A stretch of 38,012 nucleotides of DNA from Pauljensenia hongkongensis (lineage in GTDB: Bacteria; Actinomycetota; Actinomycetes; Actinomycetales; Actinomycetaceae). Below, piece after piece: positions 24,801-32,080 of the stretch (positions within the stretch are counted from its first letter, which is position 1; the number at the start of each line of letters is the position of its first letter). The notes under the pieces were generated by a model. The model saw only the letters and a program-made list of their open reading frames with translations, had not been told where the DNA came from and did not search any database. A program made the position numbers and the translations under genes. The stretch spans positions 372,759 to 410,770 of the forward strand of contig NZ_CP017298.1 in assembly GCF_001746855.1 (NCBI RefSeq), in the 5' to 3' direction.

Positions 24801-27257
24801 TCAGCGCACCCAGGCCCCCGAATTGTCGAAGACGCGGAGCACGCCGTCGATCCAGTGGCTGCCCGTCGCCATCTCACCGGAGGCGAACAGGTAGTACCAC
24901 GCGCCGCCGACCTGCTGCCAGCCTGTGGCCATCGCGCCGGTGCTGGGGTCCAGGTAGTACCACTTCCCGGAGTCTTGCACCCAGCCTGTGGCCATCTGAC
25001 CACTCGGCGCGAAATAGTACCAGCTTCCACCGATGGCCGTCCAGCCGGTGTCCATCGCGCCCGATGCGCCCAGGTGGTACCAGGCACCGCCGATCCGCTG
25101 CCAGCCTGTGGCCATCGCGCCCGATGCGCCCAGGTAGTACCAGGCACCGTCCACCTGCTGCCAGCCTGTGGCCATCGCGCCGGTGCCGGGGTCCATGTAG
25201 TAGTAGCTGCCGCCGACCAGCGTCCAGCCGCTGGCCTGGGCGCCGGAGGGAGCGTAGTAGAACCACTGGCCGCCGACCTTCGTCCAGCCGGTCACCATGT
25301 AGCCCGCCTCGTTGAATCGGTAGGTCACCCCGTCGATCTGCTCGGTGCCGTTGGTGGTGTACGAGCCATCGCTGTGCCGGTACCACCAGCCGAAGGAGTC
25401 CTGGATCCACTGGCCTTTGCCCTCCCCGGGATTCGGGTCGCGCTCCGCGCCCACGCGGACCTCGGCCGAAGACACCCAGTCGGATGCTTTGAACTCGCCG
25501 GAGATCTCGCCGGCGTTGCGGACCGAGGCGACGTACACGCCGTCGGGGACATCCCCGAAGACATCGGATCGCAGGGAGTTGTCGTGCTGGTGGTGGCTCT
25601 TGGTGCCGAACAGCGGGTCGGAGCAGTCACGCACGCAGGCGAGCGAGATCTCCCAGCCGCGAGAGGGGGTGGCGCCGGTGTAGACCCAGTCGACCTTCAT
25701 GTTCGTGCGACCGGAGTCGGCAACGGCTGCCGCGGTCACCGAGTCGACGGGGAAGACCGCGTTGGGATCGTAGTCGATCGCTTTGAAGGTGATCTTCTCG
25801 GCGTGGTCCAGGCTGCGGTCGGACAGTGCGAGGCCGTGGGCCGCCATCGTGCCGATGTAGTAGGTGTGCGTTCGGTCCAGGGTGTTCTCCGGGATGGTCA
25901 GCTTCACCGTGAAGGAGCCCTTGCCTGCCTCCAGCTGGTCCGGGGTGACCCACGCGGAGGTGATTGCCCCCTCATCGCCCTTCGCGTTCATGTACTCGCC
26001 GGGTTTCCAGATCTTCTCGTCCATGAGGACCACGTAGACCCCGTTCTGGATGGAACCGGACGTGAAGTCCTTCCCCTTGACGGTGACGACGGTTTTCACC
26101 GTCGGATCGATGTCCTGGTAGGGGGACACCTCGATGCTCGGCTTCGCAGAAGGGCCAGTCGTGGGCTTGCCGGTGGGTGTCGGGGTTGGTTCTGCTGTGG
26201 GTGCAGGACTGGGGTCGGCCGTGGGCGCCGGGGTTGGTTCTGCTGTGGGTGCAGGACTGGGGTCGGCCGTGGGCGCCGGAGTCGGCTCCTGAGTGGGGCC
26301 GGGCTGGGGGGCCGGTGCGTCATCGATCTGGGGCCACGTGATCGTCACGGGCAACGCTGGCTTGCGCGCGTCCCCACTGCTGCCTGTGGAGTACCAGTAG
26401 GAGTGCTGGCCGGTCTCGCCCTGGAAGGCGACGAAATCCGCGGGCCACGACCCCCAGTTCTCGCCCGTGCGAGTCTGCGGGCTGGCGCCCTCCGGATTCT
26501 TGACCTCAACGCCCTTGTACTCGGGGGTGACGGTGATGCCGGTCTTGGTCACAGCGACGTTCTTCAAAGTCGCCAGGGTGACCTCGCGGGCCTGGAGGGG
26601 CTTGAGCGCAGCGTCGGGATCCTGCATCGAGGCGCCGAATCCGGAGACCCGGGCTTTGATGGCGCCTTGGCCGTTGGTGACCTCGAGAACGGGGTTGGTG
26701 GCGCTCCAGTAGGTCATGCCGGAGTAGTAGACGACGGTCCAAGAACCGACCCATTTGATGGACGCGGAGTTCGTCGTCGGATCAACGGTGCCCGAACCTT
26801 TCTCGATGTTGATGATCGACTCGGAGACCGCGCCGCGCGTGTTGGTGCGCGCGCCCGTGCGGGTGAGGCACTTGTTCGCCCACGTCTGGGCGACGAGTTG
26901 GCCGTCCGCGTTCGGTTTGAGGATCGAGACGTTGCCGTCCTTAGGCCGCCAGAGGACGTCCTGGTCGGGGCCGCCGACCAGGAACTCTCCGTCTGAGCCG
27001 GACTGCACGTTGTTCGGCCACTGGCCGCCGCCCGAGTTCCCCGACACCATCGCACTGAAGAAGTTGCAGGTGCCCGGCGCGTAACCGGCGGAGCCGGATT
27101 CGTCGTTCATAGCCCATTGGAAGACCGCTGAGGAGACCTGGCTGCCCCCCTCGTCGGTTCCGGCGTGAGCGGCGTTCGCCGTCACGATGGGCGCGGCAAG
27201 AACTGCCGCAGTGGTAAAGGCCGCCACTGCAGCGCCACGAAGGCGTTGTGCGCGCAT
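24801..27257 (-). CDS. Secreted HtaA-like (heme-binding type) protein with GW cell-wall-binding repeats
   Basis: An 818-residue exported protein. ATG 27257 follows AGGGA at 4 nt. An in-frame GTG just before it is less well spaced. A signal peptide ends near ANAAHA-GT. Residues ~30-330 resemble the actinobacterial HtaA domain: SIKWVGSWTVVYYSG, NPVLEVTNGQGAIKARVSG, then FVAFQGETGQHSYWYSTG. Next come a Pro/Thr repeat linker (about 316-376), an Ig-like module often paired with HtaA (DPTVKTVVTVKGKDF, MAAHGLALSDRSLD), a Fn3-like segment and GW repeats (about 615-818). HtaA domains bind heme in Corynebacterium uptake systems. A DtxR-type box in the promoter fits an iron role. No heme ABC transporter is encoded nearby, and the anchor is a repeat array rather than a transmembrane helix. 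The HtaA call is pattern recognition, not a search result. Confidence 0.78.
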   Translation of the reverse strand: MRAQRLRGAAVAAFTTAAVLAAPIVTANAAHAGTDEGGSQVSSAVFQWAMNDESGSAGYAPGTCNFFSAMVSGNSGGGQWPNNVQSGSDGEFLVGGPDQDVLWRPKDGNVSILKPNADGQLVAQTWANKCLTRTGARTNTRGAVSESIINIEKGSGTVDPTTNSASIKWVGSWTVVYYSGMTYWSATNPVLEVTNGQGAIKARVSGFGASMQDPDAALKPLQAREVTLATLKNVAVTKTGITVTPEYKGVEVKNPEGASPQTRTGENWGSWPADFVAFQGETGQHSYWYSTGSSGDARKPALPVTITWPQIDDAPAPQPGPTQEPTPAPTADPSPAPTAEPTPAPTADPSPAPTAEPTPTPTGKPTTGPSAKPSIEVSPYQDIDPTVKTVVTVKGKDFTSGSIQNGVYVVLMDEKIWKPGEYMNAKGDEGAITSAWVTPDQLEAGKGSFTVKLTIPENTLDRTHTYYIGTMAAHGLALSDRSLDHAEKITFKAIDYDPNAVFPVDSVTAAAVADSGRTNMKVDWVYTGATPSRGWEISLACVRDCSDPLFGTKSHHQHDNSLRSDVFGDVPDGVYVASVRNAGEISGEFKASDWVSSAEVRVGAERDPNPGEGKGQWIQDSFGWWYRHSDGSYTTNGTEQIDGVTYRFNEAGYMVTGWTKVGGQWFYYAPSGAQASGWTLVGGSYYYMDPGTGAMATGWQQVDGAWYYLGASGAMATGWQRIGGAWYHLGASGAMDTGWTAIGGSWYYFAPSGQMATGWVQDSGKWYYLDPSTGAMATGWQQVGGAWYYLFASGEMATGSHWIDGVLRVFDNSGAWVR
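24840..25420 (-). repeat. GW (choline-binding-like) repeat array in the HtaA-like protein
   Basis: Seven units of about 20 residues (for example GAWYYLGASGAMATGW and GKWYYLDPSTGAMATGW) follow an opening module (DSFGWWYRHSDGS, IDGVTYRFNEAGYMVTGW). A degenerate end (WIDGVLRVFDNSGAW) closes the array. Neighbouring units are nearly identical at DNA level, for instance the two around 25060-25150, which suggests recent duplication. Confidence 0.85.
26182..26277 (-). repeat. Perfect 48-bp direct duplication encoding a Pro-rich linker
   Basis: Bases 26182-26229 and 26230-26277 are identical. The unit encodes 16 residues (PTAEPTPAPTADPSPA type), keeps the frame, and lengthens the linker between the HtaA-like and Ig-like parts. 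Perfect identity implies recent expansion, so strain-to-strain length variation is likely. Confidence 0.85.
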
Positions 27258-27285
27258 CACTTCCCTCTCTGAACTTAGTAGTTCG

Positions 27286-27313
27286 AATATAAGCGCAAGT
27301 TAGCCTACCCTAA
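27286..27313 (-). promoter_or_regulatory. Iron-regulated promoter with DtxR/IdeR-type box
   Basis: Bases 27295-27313 match 15 of 19 positions of the DtxR/IdeR consensus TTAGGTTAGSCTAACCTAA (best read as TTAGGGTAGGCTAACTTGC on the minus strand). The box lies over the spacer between a GTTAGG -35 and TATATT -10 (27291-27286, 17-bp spacing). Bound repressor with Fe2+ would block polymerase, giving expression under iron starvation. GAACT/AGTTC arms (27271-27284) lie in the leader. Confidence 0.8.
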
Positions 27314-27370
27314 CGTGCGAAGTGGCACAAGGCGCCTGATGGCGCCGTCCGTCTCGGCGCCCTTCGAAGC

Positions 27371-27410
27371 GGAACGGGTCCGGGTGGCTGACGCCGCCCG
27401 GACCCGTTCC
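27371..27410 (-). terminator. Terminator of the CAP-domain protein gene
   Basis: A perfect 14-bp stem (27371-27384 with 27397-27410), extended inward by a GGC/GCC pair, lies 17 nt past the stop on the minus strand. It separates this gene from the HtaA-like gene's promoter. Confidence 0.75.
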
Positions 27411-27427
27411 CGCGCTATTCGCGTGCG

Positions 27428-29251
27428 CTACTTGCCTTTGCGCCTTTTGGCGACCAGCATCGCGCCAACACCGATCCCCAGGACGATGAGCGCGCCGATC
27501 CCCAGGACCAGGGTCATGGATCCCGTGCTCGCCAGGTTCGCCGCCCGAGCGCCAGTGGCGGCTCCCTTGTCAGCGGCCCCTGGGGCTCCCCCTCCGTTGT
27601 TCGTCCCATTGGCGGCACCCGGCCCGGCGCCACCGGCCTCCGTGGAAACGCTCTGCCCGCCTTTCCCGTCACTGCCCGCGGCAGGGCTGGACTGCTGCGA
27701 TGCAGCGGGGGAAGGCGCAGCGCTGGACTGCTCCGATGGAGCAGGGCCAGCCGGTGCGTTGGACTGCTGCGCCACGGAAGCCGGGGCCGCAGGAGCGCCG
27801 GTGGCCCCTGATTGGGCGGGGCCGACGGGCTGCTGCTGGCCCGTCGTGGCCAGGCACGCGGCCAGTTTCTTCCGGTACGCCTCGACCGGGTAGTACGAGG
27901 AGTTCGTATTGGGCGTGGAGACGACGACGCCCCCGTCGGGCTGCGGACGCACGCCCGTCTGGGAGCCGATGGACTCGGCGATCCCGTCCAGTGCCGCAGT
28001 GGCGGCCTTGAGGTTCTCGACCGCTTGCGAGTACGCGGACTGGGGATCCGCCAGGAAGTCGTCCAGGGCCTTCTGGGCGGCGTCCACAGCGGCCTGGGCC
28101 TGGGCGACGGCGGAGCCGTCAGCGGTGGGCGCGGGATCCGGCGTCGTGGAGGGGGCCGGGGACGGGGATGCCCCGTCCTTCGCGGGGAGGGACGAGGGGG
28201 CGACCGGGAGGGCCTGGGCGGGCAGGTCCCCGACGATGGCGGTCCACGCCGCCTGCTTCTGCTTGACGCCGTCCCCGGCCAGACCGGAGACGTAGTCCGT
28301 GTTGTCCGCGTTGAAGGCCGCCCCGTCGAAGCCGTAGGCGCTGGCGGTGTCGCCCGTCGTGTGGAACCGGGAGAGGTCGATCGACCCCTTGTCCGAGATC
28401 GCGTAGAACTTCTGCGTCCCCCACACGGTCAGTCCGCCGTCCGCGAGGTCGCCGATGTGCACGCCCACCCCGACGACGTTGTTCTCCGCGAGCATGTTCT
28501 TGTCGTGGCCCTGGGAGTTCTTCCACTGCTCGAACAGGTCGGAGGCCGCCTGGTCGGGCGTCTTGTACTCGTTGCCCCTGGCCCCCAGTTGCGCTCCGAA
28601 GTTGCGCATCGAGTTGTAGGCGATGTTCTCGCCCGCGTAGTTCGTCGAGGCGCCGTCCAGGCTCTGCGACCCGAGGTACCGGAACTCGGGGTCGTGGTTG
28701 AAGTCGTTATCGACCGCCATGTGCTTGGACCAGGCGCGCGAGTCGGTGGTCAGGGTGTCGGAGACGACCAGCGGCGGCAGGCCCGCGTTGGCGCGGTAGG
28801 CGTTCATCTTCTGGACGATGAGGGCCTCGATGACCTGCGCCTGGGTGGAGTGGTCGACCTTCGACCAGTCGACCCAGCCGATGCCCCGGGACGGCTCGGC
28901 CGCGGGCTGGGTGGCCGTCGGCTGCGCGGTCGGGGCGGGAGCGGCCTTCGCGGCCTCCAGCGCCGCCTGGGCGTCGGCGAGGGTCTGGCGCAGCTGCGCC
29001 TCGGTGGCCGTGGTCCCGCCGTTGGCGGTGTTGCGGGCGGCGGTCTCCGCGGCGACGGCGTCGGCGTAGGCGCTGAGGGCGGGGTTGTACTCGCTATCGA
29101 TCCGCCCATGCGCGGCGAGCAGCGCGGGGCACACGGCGTCGGCCGGGGGCGCGCCGTTCTCGGCGAGCGCGGGGATGACGACGAAGGAGGCCGCCACTGT
29201 AGTCGCTGCGGCGACGATCGACATGTGCGTGCGCGACAGTTGGAAGGTCAT
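27428..29251 (-). CDS. CAP-domain surface protein with LAxTG sortase signal
   Basis: A 607-residue wall-anchored protein. ATG 29251 gives a clean signal peptide (VAAATTVAASFVVIPALA). An upstream GTG (29269) is possible but has no better ribosome binding site. Residues about 40-100 are Ala/Gln-rich and probably helical. The CAP/SCP-like domain spans about 140-280 (MNAYRANAGLPPL, WSKHMAVDNDFNHDPEF, YAGENIAYN, SQGHDKNMLAENNVVGVGV). A helical segment, a Pro/Ser/Gln-rich tail and the sorting signal follow: LASTG, a hydrophobic stretch and KRRKGK. LAxTG is the form typical of class E sortase substrates in high-GC actinobacteria. No sortase gene is in the window. The function of bacterial CAP proteins is mostly unknown. 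Confidence 0.88.
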   Translation of the reverse strand: MTFQLSRTHMSIVAAATTVAASFVVIPALAENGAPPADAVCPALLAAHGRIDSEYNPALSAYADAVAAETAARNTANGGTTATEAQLRQTLADAQAALEAAKAAPAPTAQPTATQPAAEPSRGIGWVDWSKVDHSTQAQVIEALIVQKMNAYRANAGLPPLVVSDTLTTDSRAWSKHMAVDNDFNHDPEFRYLGSQSLDGASTNYAGENIAYNSMRNFGAQLGARGNEYKTPDQAASDLFEQWKNSQGHDKNMLAENNVVGVGVHIGDLADGGLTVWGTQKFYAISDKGSIDLSRFHTTGDTASAYGFDGAAFNADNTDYVSGLAGDGVKQKQAAWTAIVGDLPAQALPVAPSSLPAKDGASPSPAPSTTPDPAPTADGSAVAQAQAAVDAAQKALDDFLADPQSAYSQAVENLKAATAALDGIAESIGSQTGVRPQPDGGVVVSTPNTNSSYYPVEAYRKKLAACLATTGQQQPVGPAQSGATGAPAAPASVAQQSNAPAGPAPSEQSSAAPSPAASQQSSPAAGSDGKGGQSVSTEAGGAGPGAANGTNNGGGAPGAADKGAATGARAANLASTGSMTLVLGIGALIVLGIGVGAMLVAKRRKGK

Positions 29252-29391
29252 CGGCAACCGGCCTAACACTCAGAGGACAGGACATTCAAATCTTGCCATC
29301 CGGTTTGGGAAACTTCAAACACCCCTACCGGCCCTTTGCTGGCGTTCCGCACCATTCCAACGTTCGCGCCGACCACCCCCTTCCCGCTGGT

Positions 29392-29420
29392 CTCACATGG
29401 CGATACCAAAACGTTATACT
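29392..29420 (+). promoter_or_regulatory. Promoter of a possible small RNA
   Basis: CTCACA (29392-29397) and TATACT (29415-29420), 17 bp apart, form one of the better-looking promoters in the window, yet they face away from the CAP gene and toward no coding gene. Confidence 0.5.
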
Positions 29421-29426
29421 CGGTCC

Positions 29427-29528
29427 AGGGGGAGAAGCCTGCCGGGGACGGGGCAGTGCTGGTGCGCACGGGCGGAGCGCCCTCGCCGCACAACGAAAGG
29501 CTCCAATGCGAGCGCATTGGAGCCTTTT
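29427..29528 (+). ncRNA. Candidate small RNA between the CAP gene and tRNA-Ala
   Basis: Starting 7 nt after the TATACT -10, about 100 nt can fold into three hairpins: CTGCC/GGCAG (29439-29456) with a G-rich loop; GTGCG/CGCAC (29462-29491) enclosing GGGCG-GAG-CGCCC; and a perfect 14-bp terminator (29496-29527) followed by TTTT. No family is recognised: the SRP RNA signature GGAAGCAGC and C-run loops of 6C RNA are absent. It is an inference from promoter, structure and terminator only. Confidence 0.4.
29496..29527 (-). terminator. Bidirectional intrinsic terminator after tRNA-Ala
   Basis: AAAGGCTCCAATGC (29496-29509) and its exact complement (29514-29527) flank a 4-nt loop. On the minus strand it ends the tRNA-Ala transcript directly after the encoded CCA. 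On the plus strand it is followed by a T-run and could end a transcript from 29427. Confidence 0.85.
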
Positions 29529-29603
29529 GGTGGAGCTAGGGGGATTCGAACCCCCGACCTCTTCCATGCCATGGAAGCGCGCTACCAACTGCGCCATAGC
29601 CCC
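29528..29603 (-). tRNA. tRNA-Ala (anticodon GGC)
   Basis: The minus strand folds as a full cloverleaf: acceptor GGGGCTA/TAGCTCC, D arm GCGC-AGTTGGTA-GCGC, anticodon stem CTTCC/GGAAG around loop ATGGCAT (anticodon GGC), variable AGGTC, and T arm GGGGG-TTCGAAT-CCCCC. The third acceptor pair is G-T, that is G3:U70, the alanine identity element. Discriminator A (29531) and an encoded CCA (29530-29528) follow, and an intrinsic terminator lies immediately downstream. Confidence 0.98.
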
Positions 29604-29772
29604 GTGTTCCGTTCGCCGCCCCTCGGCGACTCGACAACCTTAGCGGACCGTCGAAGAGGCGCGCAAATCAAGAATAGTGCCGCTCGTCACACGCTGTTCC
29701 TCGCTGTCGGCCGCTCCCCCGTTTACCGGTTTCTCCGGCGCTCCGGGCGCGAACGCCCACTCGCCAGGGGCC

Positions 29773-29802
29773 TTGCTTCGCCGATTCAGCGGGCGGTAGT
29801 GT
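29773..29802 (+). promoter_or_regulatory. Promoter of the uORF-S8 peptidase transcript
   Basis: TTGCTT (29773-29778) and TAGTGT (29797-29802) are 18 bp apart. The -10 ends 5 nt before ATG 29808, placing the transcription start at or next to that codon. Confidence 0.5.
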
Positions 29803-29807
29803 GGGCG

Positions 29808-29870
29808 ATGAGCACGTCCGGCGCGATCAATCGGTTATGGCTAAGGAGCTGTCGTTGCCATGGTGGCTGA
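29808..29870 (+). CDS. Leaderless 20-codon upstream ORF overlapping the S8 peptidase start
   Basis: ATG 29808 opens a 20-residue frame (MSTSGAINRLWLRS, then CRCHGG) ending at TGA 29868-29870. It overlaps the peptidase ATG (29860) by 11 nt in another frame. A -10 hexamer 5 nt upstream predicts that its ATG is the 5' end of the mRNA. AAGGAG (29843-29848), the only ribosome binding site for the peptidase, lies inside it at a long 11-nt spacing, so translation of the short frame could set access to the peptidase start. Two Cys codons sit near its end. Its expression is inferred, not shown. Confidence 0.4.
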   Translation: MSTSGAINRLWLRSCRCHGG

Positions 29871-31281
29871 GGATCTGGGTTTTGATCAGGGGCGTTATGA
29901 GGGGGCGTTGGCGTTTCCGGAGTCGCGCTATGCCGATTCGGCTCCCGAACGTTTCCCGTCTTCTCCCGGGGCTGGTTCGGGTGCTTCGGGTTCGGCTGGT
30001 GGTGGTTGGCCGGGCGCCAGTGGGGCAGGTGGTGGCGCGCCGGGGGTGGGCCCCCGGCGCCAGGGGCTGCGCCCGGCTGTCCGCTGTCTGGGTTTGCCGC
30101 GGGTCCTCGGTCGCAGGGCTGCTGGTCGTCTTGTTCCGCGCCGCCGGTTGGGCGGTCTGCGGGGTGTGGGTCGTGGTGTGGTGGTGTGGGTTCTGGTGGT
30201 GTGCGCGGGTGTGGTGGGGGCGCCTGTGGCGTGGGGGGTGGAGGAGATCGGGACGCAGGATTATGTGGATGCCCTGGGGTTGGGCGAGGGGATCGCGTCG
30301 GGGTCGTTGGGGGCGGGTGTGGGCATCGGCGTGATCGACGGGCCCGCGGACACGTCGGTGCCGGAGCTGGCGGGCGCCGATGTGACGGTGAGGCCGATGT
30401 GCGATTACACGGCCTCTGATATGAGCCGCTCGCACGGCACCGCTGTGGTGTCGGTGCTGGCGGCCCGCGGCTACGGGGTGGCCAGGGGCGCCCGGATCAT
30501 CAACTACGCCATCCCCAGCGACAGCGACGCCAAGACACCGGATTGTGCGGGGGCGGGCGTGGCCCACGCGATCGGGGCGGCCGTGGCCGACGGGGTCCGG
30601 GTCGTCTCGATCTCCCTTTCCAGCGATGTCTGGGTCGATAACGCGGCGCGCGAGGCCGTGGCGATGGCGGTGGCCCATGGTGTCGTGGCGGTGGTGGCGA
30701 CGGGCAACGAGGGCGCGGTGGATCCTCCTGATTCGTATGCGTCGATGAACGGGACCGTGGGGGCGGGTGCCTCGGACGGGCAGGGGCGGATCAAGGACTA
30801 CTCGAACCGCGGTCGGGGACTGACGGTCCTGGCCCCGGGCGACATCCGCTGGCACAATCTTGCCGCAAGGCGGATCGAAAAGGCCACGGGCACGTCGTAC
30901 GCGACTCCGGTCGTGGCGGGCCTTGTGGCGGTGGCCATGGGCGAGTGGCCGGGGGCGACCTCCAACCAGGTCCTCCAGGCCCTGGTCGCCACCGCCACAG
31001 CGGGGCCCACCGGCCAGCCCCTGGTCAGCCCGGGGGGTTTGAACCGCACGGATCCGGGCCAGTACCCCGATGAGAACCCCCTGATGGACAAGTTCCCCGG
31101 CACCGAGCCCAGCCCGGCCACGGTCGCCGACTACCGCGACGGCCTCCTGGCCACCGCCTCCGTGTTCGACAACGACCCCTCCTACACCTACCGCGGCACC
31201 GACCCGGACGTGGTGCGCTCCCACCCCGACCGCACCGCCCTGGGCACCTCCCCCCGCTACCACGCCCCGCACGACCAATAG
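29860..31281 (+). CDS. Membrane-anchored S8 subtilisin-like peptidase
   Basis: A 473-residue serine peptidase. The N-terminal ~105 residues are Gly/Ser-rich and then Arg-rich, followed by a hydrophobic segment (about 106-125, VVVWVLVVCAGVVGAPVAWG). This looks like a signal anchor or an unusually late signal peptide placing the catalytic domain outside. Catalytic residues are D160 (GVIDGPAD), H192 (RSHGTAVVS, lacking the second His of HGTH), N283 (ATGNEG) and S346 (GTSYATP). The domain is short and the C-terminal ~90 residues are polar with no anchor. ATG 29860 is the most likely start. It shares general features with mycosins of type VII secretion, but no secretion genes are nearby, so that link is not claimed. 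Codons of the first ~130 residues end in T more often than elsewhere in the window. Confidence 0.82.
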   Translation: MVAEDLGFDQGRYEGALAFPESRYADSAPERFPSSPGAGSGASGSAGGGWPGASGAGGGAPGVGPRRQGLRPAVRCLGLPRVLGRRAAGRLVPRRRLGGLRGVGRGVVVWVLVVCAGVVGAPVAWGVEEIGTQDYVDALGLGEGIASGSLGAGVGIGVIDGPADTSVPELAGADVTVRPMCDYTASDMSRSHGTAVVSVLAARGYGVARGARIINYAIPSDSDAKTPDCAGAGVAHAIGAAVADGVRVVSISLSSDVWVDNAAREAVAMAVAHGVVAVVATGNEGAVDPPDSYASMNGTVGAGASDGQGRIKDYSNRGRGLTVLAPGDIRWHNLAARRIEKATGTSYATPVVAGLVAVAMGEWPGATSNQVLQALVATATAGPTGQPLVSPGGLNRTDPGQYPDENPLMDKFPGTEPSPATVADYRDGLLATASVFDNDPSYTYRGTDPDVVRSHPDRTALGTSPRYHAPHDQ

Positions 31282-31300
31282 GCCACTGGACGGGACCGAC

Positions 31301-31321
31301 CGGCCGTGGGTTAGCGGCCGT
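31301..31321. terminator. Hairpin between convergent S8 peptidase and phosphatase genes
   Basis: Two CGGCCG blocks flank an 8-nt loop in the 61-bp gap between stops. A second small hairpin (AGGCG-AG-CGCCT) sits next to the phosphatase stop. No T-run is present, so the call is weak. Confidence 0.35.
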
Positions 31322-31342
31322 TACAGACCGGCAGGCGAGCGC

Positions 31343-32080
31343 CTAAGCGCCCAGCACGTCCTCGCGCACCCCGACGTTGTGCGCGGCCAGGCGCCAGCCC
31401 AGGGACACGGTCCCCCTGCGCTTGGCGTGCGCGATCGGCACCAGCTCCGACCAGTGGCAGTTGTCCACGCCGCGCAGCCCGTCGAAAGCGTCAGGATCCA
31501 ACCCCAGCAGCGACGTGATCCCCCGCGCGATCGCGCTCCCGTGCGAGACGACGAGGAGCGTCTGGCCGTCACGGCACTGGCCCTCCGCCTCCAGCACCGC
31601 GTCGCGCATCCGCCGCCCCACGGCCCCCGACGGCTCGACCCCGGCCTCGGGGCACTCGCCGCACGCGCGCCACTGGGCGACCTGGGCGGGGTAGAGCTCG
31701 ACGAGCTCGGCGAAGGTGTGCCCCTCCATCCTCCCGAAATCCCGCTCGGTGAGGCGCTCGTCGACGAAGGGACCGTCCAGGGGCCTGCCCACGGCCTCGA
31801 AGACATCGGCGAGGATCCGCGCTGTCATGCGCGCGCGCAGCAGGGGCGAGCAGATGAGGCGCGCCCCGCCGCCCGTGCGCGCGCCGGAGTCGGCGTTCAC
31901 GCCCACCTGTTCGCCCGGCCCGCTCAAGCGGGTGGCGAGAACGCCCGCCGCCGCGCGCGCCTGGGCCATCCCCCGCTCGTTGAGGGGCTGGTCGGCGCGG
32001 CCCTGGAAGCGCCGCTCGACGTTGAAGTCCGTCTGCCCGTGGCGCACGAGCACGATCCTGCGGCCGCCCACGTCACGCAC
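31343..32080 (-). CDS. Histidine phosphatase family protein (phosphoglycerate mutase-like)
   Basis: A 245-residue member of the histidine phosphatase superfamily. The phospho-acceptor motif is LVRHGQTDFN (residues about 11-20), ERDFGRMEGHTF carries the acid/base Glu region, and VVSHGSAI holds the second catalytic His. It is more likely a phosphatase than a true mutase, and the substrate is unknown. GTG 32080 overlaps the rsfS stop by 8 nt, so it is translated with that operon. Members of this family follow rsfS in many actinobacteria, and in mycobacteria a relative (GpgP) dephosphorylates glucosyl-3-phosphoglycerate. Whether that applies here is unproven. Confidence 0.9.
   Translation of the reverse strand: MRDVGGRRIVLVRHGQTDFNVERRFQGRADQPLNERGMAQARAAAGVLATRLSGPGEQVGVNADSGARTGGGARLICSPLLRARMTARILADVFEAVGRPLDGPFVDERLTERDFGRMEGHTFAELVELYPAQVAQWRACGECPEAGVEPSGAVGRRMRDAVLEAEGQCRDGQTLLVVSHGSAIARGITSLLGLDPDAFDGLRGVDNCHWSELVPIAHAKRRGTVSLGWRLAAHNVGVREDVLGA

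Noticed and set aside
24840-25420. Mobile element or CRISPR-like DNA repeats
   Set aside because: The repeats keep a 20-residue coding period and form a GW cell-wall-binding array inside one reading frame.
29427-29528. 4.5S SRP RNA or 6C RNA
   Set aside because: The conserved GGAAGCAGC and AGCAG features of SRP RNA and the C-run loops of 6C RNA are absent.
29336-29539. Small protein of 67 codons upstream of tRNA-Ala
   Set aside because: It reads through the bidirectional terminator hairpin into the tRNA gene and has no ribosome binding site.
29860-31281. Mycosin of a type VII secretion system
   Set aside because: It is an S8 enzyme with a membrane segment, but no WXG100, EccC or related genes lie nearby and the motif context is not specific enough.
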